Of a stretch of 19,222 bases of DNA, positions 6,837-12,170 are shown piece by piece. The notes beneath the pieces are model-generated. The model ran no database searches. It was not told where the DNA came from and saw nothing but the letters and a program-made list of their open reading frames with translations. Source of the DNA: JAXLZZ01 sp046350675. Its GTDB lineage: Bacteria; Patescibacteriota; Saccharimonadia; Saccharimonadales; UBA4665. The DNA is taken from NCBI GenBank assembly GCA_046350675.1, contig JAXLZZ010000011.1, positions 1 through 19,222 on the forward strand, written 5' to 3'. Made by a program: the position numbers and the translations under genes. How positions within the stretch are numbered: position 1 is the stretch's first letter; every line of letters begins with the position of its first letter.

Positions 6837-7531
6837 TGGCAGACTACGTTGCAGAAACACGGATAAAAAAGCGTCGCAAATGGCCAAAAAGGTTGTTCTG
6901 GCTGATTGTAATACTGCTTTGCATCGCAGGGCTCATTTACGGCGCTCTGTATATTCGCAATATGCTTAAGCCGAATACGGTCATACAACAAGCCAAACCT
7001 ATTGAGACCAAAGTGACATTTGAAGAAACTAAAACGAAGTATAATCTGCCCAACTTCACTATTGAAATACCAAAAGAGTGGAAACAAATGCCTCGCCAAC
7101 CCAGCTCATATACCACTTATACCTGGCAGACGAGTGACAGTGGTACCGACGGGCAGATCATAACGATTTATGAAGATAAAATTCCGACCAACTTCGCGGT
7201 TAATAAAGTTCAAATTGTGCGTGGCGAAGGTGATCATATTGCGCAAGACGGTGGCGCGTCGGACAACTGTTCCAAGTACACAAAGGGGGCGAATTTGCCC
7301 AATCAAACCGGTGCACCAGCGAAATGGCAAGATGTTGAATTTTTGTGCGACCAGCGGAACAAACAACGCGATGTTATCGGCACCAGTTCAAAAGACGGCA
7401 TCAACACGGTCGTAGTGACTGGCCCAACAGCCGGCACTCATAAATACTTCATCACTTACAGCAATTTCAATGTTGCCAACCCTGATTACGCACCATTCCA
7501 AGCTGCTATTTCCAGTTTCAGAATGAAGTAA
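6836..7531 (+). CDS. Membrane-anchored protein of unknown function
   Basis: A 231-residue protein I do not recognise. A basic N-terminus (KKRRKWPKR) precedes one hydrophobic helix (about 20-41), so it is probably anchored in the membrane with the remaining 190 residues outside. The external part is rich in Thr, Tyr and Asn, with repeated short beta-prone strings (FTIEIPKEWKQMP, QIITIYEDKIPTNF, GINTVVVTG, KYFITYSNF) and two Cys (DNCSKY and FLCDQ). The opening strand pattern 'PNFTIEIPKEWK' resembles the start of many small lipoprotein/PsbP-like domains, but I cannot place it. It is coupled to the LexA-like gene by a 1-nt overlap, which suggests shared expression. The stop codon lies in the first copy of a 14-bp direct repeat. 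Confidence 0.8.
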   Translation: MADYVAETRIKKRRKWPKRLFWLIVILLCIAGLIYGALYIRNMLKPNTVIQQAKPIETKVTFEETKTKYNLPNFTIEIPKEWKQMPRQPSSYTTYTWQTSDSGTDGQIITIYEDKIPTNFAVNKVQIVRGEGDHIAQDGGASDNCSKYTKGANLPNQTGAPAKWQDVEFLCDQRNKQRDVIGTSSKDGINTVVVTGPTAGTHKYFITYSNFNVANPDYAPFQAAISSFRMK

Positions 7532-7667
7532 TCGTGCTGTCATTTCGAACGAATGTGAGAAATCTCTCCAAAGTCCCCACAGAGTCTGCAGAGATCTCTC
7601 GCTCGTCGCTCGAGATGTCAGTGAGGAGTATACTTTCATCTCGTATATAGCAGTCAGAATGAAGTAA
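7518..7667. repeat. 14-bp direct repeats flanking an inserted repeat element
   Basis: TCAGAATGAAGTAA occurs at 7518-7531 (the end of the upstream gene, including its TAA) and again perfectly at 7654-7667. The 122 bp between them contain the fold-back element at 7537-7621. The arrangement looks like a target duplication or a small tandem duplication after insertion. Confidence 0.6.
7537..7621. mobile_element. MITE-like palindromic element (85 bp)
   Basis: The left arm (7537-7567, beginning CTGTCATTTCGAACGAA and ending ATCTCT) and the right arm (7590-7621, beginning AGAGAT and ending ATGTCAG) are imperfect reverse complements over about 31 bp, with a short unpaired centre. It encodes nothing. 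'GTCATTTCGAACGAA...GAAATCTC' elements of this kind occur as dispersed repeats in various bacterial genomes; only one copy is visible here. Confidence 0.6.
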
Positions 7668-7733
7668 ATACTACTATATCTAGCGTAGTTTGAGCGTGCT
7701 ATTCTACTACCCATAGCGTAGTTAACAAATAAA

Positions 7734-7990
7734 GAATTACTTTCATCTAGCCTATCGGTAAACAGAATTGTTTATGACGAGTGGCATAGACAGGTTCTTG
7801 CAAGGAAACATACCCGTAGGGTATATTGACGAGCAAAACGTGGCTAGGGTGCCGTCAGAAATGATTGAGTTAGATAGGGGAGATGAAAGTAATTCATAGC
7901 TGGAAATAGGTGACCCGTCCTTCGGAGGGCAGGAATTCCTATACTGTGCCGCAACTGTAATTCGCGTTCGCGTGATAAGTCAGATACAGC
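7734..7990 (+). promoter_or_regulatory. Cobalamin (B12) riboswitch aptamer with an enlarged P2-like arm
   Basis: The conserved core matches the cobalamin riboswitch consensus in order: GGAA (7902-7905), ATAGGTGA (7906-7913), an L5 hairpin (7914-7932), AATTCCTAT (7934-7942), the diagnostic GCCGCAACTGTAA (7948-7960), a very short P6 (7961-7974) and AAGTCAGATAC (7977-7987). ATAGG and CCTAT pair as P5. In known members a P2 hairpin precedes the core; here 7734-7748 pairs perfectly with 7881-7895 (15 bp). After a 2x2 internal loop, 7751-7756 pairs with 7873-7878. About 116 nt of further folded sequence sit at the tip. The usual 3' peripheral helices (P7-P11) are missing. I cannot define P1 with confidence, and no covariance search was run. 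Confidence 0.78.
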
Positions 7991-8002
7991 GTTTTAAGAC
8001 TC

Positions 8003-8066
8003 TCGAGCAAGAGCAACCATAGATCTATCTATATAGCCCTCGCTCGATATGAGCAGAGGGATTTTT
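8003..8066 (+). promoter_or_regulatory. Riboswitch expression platform: SD-sequestering / terminator hairpin and competing antisequestor
   Basis: CCCTC+GCTC (8037-8045) pairs with GAGC+GAGGG (8051-8060, one bulged A), hiding the GAGGG that is the ribosome-binding site for the ATG at 8067. The same hairpin is followed by ATTTTT (8061-8066), so it could also terminate transcription. A competing stem, 8003-8011 with 8039-8047 (one mismatch), would free GAGGG. In addition, GAGGGC in the riboswitch L5 loop (7925-7930) is perfectly complementary to GCCCTC (8036-8041), a possible kissing-loop contact. The direction of control (on or off with ligand) cannot be fixed from sequence. Confidence 0.65.
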
Positions 8067-9242
8067 ATGTACGAAACAGCCGAGCAGCTGCAGCCAAAAT
8101 TTGATCAATATGAACGCCATGTAGATGATACCGAAACATGGCTGGCAGAAACCTTAAACGGCAGCATGCGAACGCGGTTTGAGTTTGATTTCGACGGGCA
8201 GGAACTGTACGCACAAGATGGTGGTGCACTTGGAGGAGTATTTGATGATGCCATCAAGTCAGCGCAGGTTATAGCCAAAGAAAATCCTGCTTTGCTCTTT
8301 GAACTACGACGAAGAGTTATCGAGCGCGGCGAATATGACGACATGCTTGCAATGGCCAGAGGTGAGCTATACGACGAGAACGGAGAGGAAGTAAATGTGA
8401 TGGTGGTGACATCAGACTTCCCGCCAGAACTTATGAGCGCTTCTGAGGATGTTGGAGGTTATAACGTTGATCGGCAGCAAACCATGCTGCGCATTATCTC
8501 ACGTCAGGTTGACGGAACAATTAGCGTAACCACACAAAGTCTTGATCGTTCAAACCGTCGGGCACTGGAAAGCGTGCACAATAAATTAGGTTTCACAGCA
8601 GAAGATGGCGAGTTGCTGGGCCAGCGAGTGGCGCTACGTATGCCAGAGGAATGGCATAGCCAGTTAGTCGATAACCTAACAAATACGTATGATGAATCAC
8701 TCGAAGAACAGTATGGTGGCAAATGGCATGCTGGAATCAAGCAAGAGAAAATCCTACCAATCGACACTTATGAATTTGCCTGCGCTCAAACAGATTTGAT
8801 CGAGTGGTTTGCGGGCGAGAAGTTAAAAGATTCTCAGGCCGCAGAAAAATTACGCTATCAGGTGGCGGCAACAGCACGTAAGCGCTGGGAAAACTATTGT
8901 TCAGCAACAAATAATACGCAAGAAGTGCTTATAGCACCGGTGAATAGTATTGTTGGTCATGCTCAGCGACAAACTGATCTACTGTTTGAAATAGCATTGG
9001 CAACGATTGAAGCGCAGAACGCTGGCCTAACATTTAGCGGCTGTGGGGCTTCGGTTTCTGCTCCTGGTATGGGTGGTGCTAAAGGGGAACTGAGTCAGTT
9101 GGGGTATGGCAACAAGTCTGATGAAGATGACTACGGCCCTCTTACTTTTGAGTGTACAGAGGGGCATAAAAATACACGCCCGCGCGGGAAATTAATTTCA
9201 AAATGCGGTACGAAAGACTGCAAAGGCTCAGTCGGCTGTTAA
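8067..9242 (+). CDS. Orphan soluble protein with C-terminal Cys-rich tail, under riboswitch control
   Basis: A 391-residue protein I do not recognise. The frame also has an ATG at 8049, but that codon lies in the loop of the sequestering hairpin; ATG 8067 has GAGGG 6 nt upstream and is preferred. No signal peptide or membrane helix is seen, and the composition is acidic. With residues counted from the ATG at 8067, the body is alpha/beta-looking (for example TMLRIISRQVDGTISVTTQ near 139-157), followed by a helical part (about 240-320). A Gly/Ser-rich segment (SGCGASVSAPGMGG, near 324-337) leads to a C-terminal tail (about 359-391). This tail has the pattern C-x3-H-x12-C-x4-C-x5-C and ends SVGC, resembling a small zinc-binding module. 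The riboswitch suggests a role in cobalamin uptake, salvage or a B12-dependent or B12-sparing process; the protein itself gives no enzymatic clue. Confidence 0.85.
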   Translation: MYETAEQLQPKFDQYERHVDDTETWLAETLNGSMRTRFEFDFDGQELYAQDGGALGGVFDDAIKSAQVIAKENPALLFELRRRVIERGEYDDMLAMARGELYDENGEEVNVMVVTSDFPPELMSASEDVGGYNVDRQQTMLRIISRQVDGTISVTTQSLDRSNRRALESVHNKLGFTAEDGELLGQRVALRMPEEWHSQLVDNLTNTYDESLEEQYGGKWHAGIKQEKILPIDTYEFACAQTDLIEWFAGEKLKDSQAAEKLRYQVAATARKRWENYCSATNNTQEVLIAPVNSIVGHAQRQTDLLFEIALATIEAQNAGLTFSGCGASVSAPGMGGAKGELSQLGYGNKSDEDDYGPLTFECTEGHKNTRPRGKLISKCGTKDCKGSVGC

Positions 9243-9243
9243 G

Positions 9244-9269
9244 TTTCTGCGTTGCAGAAAGGGTATAAT
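9244..9269 (+). promoter_or_regulatory. Consensus -10 promoter with an overlapping 7-bp inverted repeat
   Basis: A perfect TATAAT (9264-9269) lies exactly 6 nt before the ATG at 9276, so the mRNA would begin at the start codon. Immediately upstream, TTTCTGC/GCAGAAA (9244-9250 with 9254-9260, loop GTT) forms a dyad directly upstream of the -10. It may be an operator, or the tail hairpin of the preceding gene, whose stop is 2 nt away. Confidence 0.6.
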
Positions 9270-9275
9270 TAAAGC

Positions 9276-9461
9276 ATGAGCGACAACATGCAGACGACTG
9301 AGGATTTTGATCCGTATCAAGAAATGGTGAAAGAGAAGTCACCGTATCTTTTCTGTGATTATTGCCAGTTTTATCCGCTTGAGCCGGTGCATGGTCACTT
9401 TGTCTGTCCGAGCTGCAAAATGCCGACTAAATGCTGCGAAGGCGGTCCCCTTGACCTCTAG
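9276..9461 (+). CDS. Zinc-ribbon microprotein (61 aa)
   Basis: A 61-residue protein with a clear metal-binding pattern: FCDYC (C-x2-C), then 15 residues later CPSC (C-x2-C), followed by a further Cys pair (KCCEGG). The two knuckles with a hydrophobic strand between them (HGHFVCPSC) are a typical zinc ribbon. The acidic N-terminus is short and probably unstructured. It has a consensus leaderless promoter and its last 11 nt overlap the proposed TTG start of nadD, so nadD is probably translated by coupling from it. Function unknown; a nucleic-acid or protein adaptor would be typical for such a module. Confidence 0.75.
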   Translation: MSDNMQTTEDFDPYQEMVKEKSPYLFCDYCQFYPLEPVHGHFVCPSCKMPTKCCEGGPLDL

Positions 9462-10044
9462 AATTGGAATCTATGCAGGCACCTTTGATCCGGTGCATGC
9501 CGGGCATGTTAAGTTCGCCCTGCAAGCTACCGAAAACGCAAAGCTCGATGAAATATATTTCTTACCTGAACGTAAACCTCGAAATAAACAGGGTGTCGAA
9601 CATTTTGGGCACAGAGTAGCAATGCTCAATCGCGCCAGTAGACCGCATCCAAAATTCTCTGTACTTGAAATGAATGACGTGAGTTTTACAGTCAAGCGTA
9701 CGATACCAGCACTCCGCAAGCGTTTTCCCGCATCCCAACTCGTCTTTCTATTCGGCTCCGATGTAATCGAGCAGCTTCCAGAATGGACGCACAGTGATAA
9801 GTTGCTCAGAGACAACGAGCTAGTAATAGGTATTCGTGCAACAGAAGACATGGAGTCAGTGCAGAAGATCATTGATGATTGGCCAGTACACCCCAAGTCG
9901 GTTACATTGCTGTACAGCTCGGCACCAGAGGTATCATCTCGAAAGATTAGAGATGCGCTGAGGCTACAGCAAGAAACCCAAGGCACACTTATGAGTGTGC
10001 GGCAATACAGCGATCAACATTGGCTGTATGTAGCACTCAGTTAG
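9451..10044 (+). CDS. nadD: Nicotinate-nucleotide adenylyltransferase (NadD type)
   Basis: Joins nicotinate mononucleotide and ATP to make deamido-NAD in NAD synthesis. The protein (197 residues from TTG at 9451) begins MTSRIGIYAGTFDPVHAGH, which carries the nucleotidyltransferase GTFDPVHxGH signature right at the N-terminus, as in NadD. It continues with IYFLPERKPRNKQ, FLFGSDVIEQLPEW and ends with the second motif APEVSSRKIRDAL. The length fits the family (about 190-215). The frame is open back to an ATG at 9355, but that adds 32 non-homologous residues inside the zinc-ribbon gene. The TTG has GAAGG about 8 nt upstream and overlaps the upstream stop. A related cytidylyltransferase-fold enzyme remains a minor alternative. 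Confidence 0.85.
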   Translation: MTSRIGIYAGTFDPVHAGHVKFALQATENAKLDEIYFLPERKPRNKQGVEHFGHRVAMLNRASRPHPKFSVLEMNDVSFTVKRTIPALRKRFPASQLVFLFGSDVIEQLPEWTHSDKLLRDNELVIGIRATEDMESVQKIIDDWPVHPKSVTLLYSSAPEVSSRKIRDALRLQQETQGTLMSVRQYSDQHWLYVALS

Positions 10045-10138
10045 CTTTACAGAGCATTAGCGACTTGGTAGAATTAGTTCACTTCGTCGACTCATGCGAG
10101 AGGGTCTCGGGAGACAAAAACAATAAAACAAAATGTAT

Positions 10139-10157
10139 AACGCATCACTGATGCGTT
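10139..10157. repeat. Palindrome between nadD and a possible microprotein
   Basis: AACGCATC/GATGCGTT with an ACT loop forms a perfect 8-bp stem, about 95 nt after the nadD stop and 14 nt before the GTG at 10172. No T tract follows on the plus strand. It could be an operator or an mRNA 3'-end hairpin. A second small stem, GTCTC/GAGAC (10104-10115), precedes an A-rich stretch. Confidence 0.4.
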
Positions 10158-10171
10158 GATAGAGGTGTGAG

Positions 10172-10264
10172 GTGTCCGTAAAAATTAAAATCAAAAATAC
10201 CCCAGTTCAATACGTGCCGGTTCGGGTTAGCAGACCCGAATGGCGCAAGTTCTTGTACTATTAG
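10172..10264 (+). CDS. Probable 30-residue basic microprotein
   Basis: A GTG-started frame of 30 codons with AGAGG 6 nt upstream. The product starts MSVKIKIKNTPVQYVPV and ends RPEWRKFLYY: basic, with an alternating strand-like start and an aromatic end. The composition looks like real protein rather than random frame, and it fills most of an otherwise empty stretch between nadD and the convergent dsbA-like gene. It contains a 7-bp hairpin (TTCGGGT/ACCCGAA, 10221-10240), which may also serve the convergent gene. I know no homologue, and conservation would have to be shown. Confidence 0.45.
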   Translation: MSVKIKIKNTPVQYVPVRVSRPEWRKFLYY

Positions 10265-10272
10265 AAGTCTGA

Positions 10273-10938
10273 TTATTGCTGAGTGCTAGATGTGGACTTT
10301 TTTGCCTGTTTAGCAATTGCTGCGTCTATAGCTTTACTAAAGGACTCGACACTGTTTGAGACGTCGATCTTTTCGCCATTGATGAAGAATGCCGGCGTAC
10401 CAGTTACTTTCAATTTAGTGCCTTCGGCCATGTCAGCGTTAATTAAGTCGTTTACTTTGCTTGAGCTAGAATCTTTCTTGAATTTATCGACATTCAAGCC
10501 AAGCTGCTGGGCATACTGTGCAAAGATGGGTGTTGGATCGGTCTGCTCTGACCAAGATGACTGAGTAGAGTACAATATTTCGTTCATCTCCCAGAATTTA
10601 CCTTGTAGGCCGGCAGCCTCAGCAGCGCGTGCGGCTGCAAATGCGTTTTGGTGAACACTTGTAAGTGGGAAATTCTTGAACTGGAACGTGATCTGGTCGC
10701 CATATTTTGCAACAACTTCTTTAACGGTTGGGAAATATTGACCACAGTAAGGGCATTGATAATCGCCAAACTCCACAAGCGTCACACCAGTTGTACCCTT
10801 GCCGGTGACGTGTTGCGTGCCGCCACTAGCGCTTGAGTTTTTACTGTTGGTGTCGGACTTTTTGTTGCCGCCCACCATAAAGATACCAATAAATACAATA
10901 GCGATTACTGCTATGACTGCCCAGAATTGTTTAGACAT
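10273..10938 (-). CDS. Membrane-anchored DsbA-like thiol-disulfide oxidoreductase
   Basis: A 221-residue thioredoxin-fold protein that probably forms or isomerises disulfides in exported proteins. An N-terminal hydrophobic helix (about 5-23) acts as signal anchor, followed by a Ser/Asn/Gly-rich linker (25-50). The thioredoxin-like domain has VEFGDYQCPYCGQYF with the active-site C62-P-Y-C65, FQFKNFPL, and the cis-Pro loop VTGTPAFFINGEKI (Thr181-Pro182). This is the Thioredoxin_4/DsbA-like layout with a helical insert between. A canonical GGAGG lies 5 nt ahead of the ATG, one of few strong Shine-Dalgarno sites in the window. No DsbB/VKOR partner is in the window. Confidence 0.93.
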   Translation of the reverse strand: MSKQFWAVIAVIAIVFIGIFMVGGNKKSDTNSKNSSASGGTQHVTGKGTTGVTLVEFGDYQCPYCGQYFPTVKEVVAKYGDQITFQFKNFPLTSVHQNAFAAARAAEAAGLQGKFWEMNEILYSTQSSWSEQTDPTPIFAQYAQQLGLNVDKFKKDSSSSKVNDLINADMAEGTKLKVTGTPAFFINGEKIDVSNSVESFSKAIDAAIAKQAKKSTSSTQQ

Positions 10939-10967
10939 CTATTCCTCCAATTTCACTTACCTAATAA

Positions 10968-10973
10968 AGTATA
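10968..10973 (-). promoter_or_regulatory. -10 box of the DsbA-like gene
   Basis: TATACT on the minus strand, preceded by TG, would give a leader of about 23 nt that contains the GGAGG at 10944-10948. It lies in the short divergent region shared with the CBS protein gene. Confidence 0.45.
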
Positions 10974-11029
10974 CATGACTTGGCGTATGGTCTTTTCAAT
11001 CTTTGACAGGCCGTATAAGCTAAAGGAGT

Positions 11030-12163
11030 ATGACTAACTATTATTTTGCAATTTTACTGCTTTTGTTGGCGGTTGGTGCTGTCGTGATACGCAAAACGTA
11101 TTACTACATTCCACTGCGTGAGCTCAAACGGCGCGCTGAACACCACGATCCACTTGCTAGCAAGTTATATCCAACTGTCTCCTACACGAATAGTTTGCGT
11201 GGACTACTCCTTGGCTTCATTATCATCACTAGTGCAGGAGGTGTGGTTCTGCTCTCGAAAGAAGCACCGGCGTGGCTCGCTCTCATAGCCGTCGCATTAT
11301 TGCTGTGGGCAGTCTATTCCTGGATTCCGGCAAGTCGCACCACTCAGTTTGGCGTTTGGCTTACAACCCTCACTAATCCGATCATTCTCTGGACAGTAGG
11401 GCACATGCATCGGATGTTAGATCGCCCAACACAGGCAGCAGAAAGGCGCTTGGAGTTTCACCAGCATACGGGTCTATATGAACGGGATGATTTAGTTCAC
11501 CTTATAGAAAAGCAACAGCAGCAACACGATAGCCGTTTTACTGATGAAGAGCTGGAAATTGCCAAGCGGGCACTACGTTTTGGCGATCATACAGTGAATG
11601 ACGTCCTCACCCCTAAAAAATCTGTTAAAACGGTACTTGCTGACGACACGGTCGGTCCTGTTTTGATCGACGAATTACACAAAAACGGGCAAAACTATGT
11701 GCTGGTACGTGAATCCAAGAAAGGCGACTTTGTCGGCACTCTCAACTACAAGCTGCTTGGGCTACACAGTAGTGGCAAGGTTAAAGACTATTGCAATCCC
11801 GCAATCTATTATCTGCACGAAGATGACAGCCTCAACCAAGCACTACATACATTTTTCATCACTAATCGTCCGGTATTTGTGGTTGTAGATAACGCCGAAG
11901 AATATGTCGGTATTGTTACTATCGATAGCATCTTACGTCAGCTACTCGGACACGTGCCAGGCGAAGACGAAACAGCTGAACAGCACGCCACCCCAACGGC
12001 TGTTGTAGCGCGTCACAAAAAAGCGCGTAAGCACCAGGAAAGCCAAGAAGACATAGTGGAATTCGACGATGACGAAGAAGTTTCTGGTGACACACCAAGG
12101 AAGCCTAACGAACATGACTCGAGCGACACCTCTGTTAAAACAGATGAAAAAGTGATAGAATAG
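11030..12163 (+). CDS. CNNM/CorC-like membrane protein with paired CBS domains
   Basis: A 377-residue protein. The N-terminal part has three hydrophobic segments (about 3-22, 57-76, 79-99), a fourth weaker one (107-125), and the string SKLYPTVSYTNSLRGLL, resembling the DUF21/CNNM region. The section TDEELEIAKRALRFGDHTVNDVLTPKKSV (171-199) is the usual entry to the CBS pair of HlyC/CorC proteins. The pair spans about 188-308 and ends YVGIVTIDSILRQLLG. The C-terminal 67 residues are acidic and low-complexity (FDDDEEVSG) in place of the CorC_HlyC domain. Such proteins are linked to Mg2+/Co2+ transport or its regulation by adenine nucleotides bound to CBS. AAAGGAG lies only 1 nt before the ATG, an unusually close spacing. 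The gene ends 7 nt before aspS. Confidence 0.82.
   Translation: MTNYYFAILLLLLAVGAVVIRKTYYYIPLRELKRRAEHHDPLASKLYPTVSYTNSLRGLLLGFIIITSAGGVVLLSKEAPAWLALIAVALLLWAVYSWIPASRTTQFGVWLTTLTNPIILWTVGHMHRMLDRPTQAAERRLEFHQHTGLYERDDLVHLIEKQQQQHDSRFTDEELEIAKRALRFGDHTVNDVLTPKKSVKTVLADDTVGPVLIDELHKNGQNYVLVRESKKGDFVGTLNYKLLGLHSSGKVKDYCNPAIYYLHEDDSLNQALHTFFITNRPVFVVVDNAEEYVGIVTIDSILRQLLGHVPGEDETAEQHATPTAVVARHKKARKHQESQEDIVEFDDDEEVSGDTPRKPNEHDSSDTSVKTDEKVIE
12153..12161 (+). promoter_or_regulatory. Possible internal promoter for aspS
   Basis: TGA followed by TAGAAT (12156-12161) is an extended -10 element at the end of the CBS gene, 9 nt before the aspS ATG; the leader would be about 3 nt. A perfect dyad TCTGTT/AACAGA lies just upstream (12131-12144). 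Confidence 0.4.
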
Positions 12164-12170
12164 CTCTCTA

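Noticed and set aside
7532..8040. RNase P RNA, tmRNA or group I/II intron as identity of the structured leader
   Set aside because: The universally conserved core words of these RNAs are absent, while the cobalamin core motifs are present in order.
8049..8066. ATG at 8049 as start of the riboswitch-controlled gene
   Set aside because: It lies in the loop of the sequestering hairpin and has no ribosome-binding site; ATG 8067 has GAGGG at 6 nt.
9355..9450. N-terminal extension of nadD from ATG 9355
   Set aside because: The 32 extra residues are the wrong frame of the zinc-ribbon gene; NadD proteins begin right at the GTFDPVH signature.
10215..10264. tRNA-like appearance around the TTCGGG hairpin
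   Set aside because: No acceptor stem, anticodon arm or T-loop GTTCRA in the right arrangement; the stretch reads well as a short protein.
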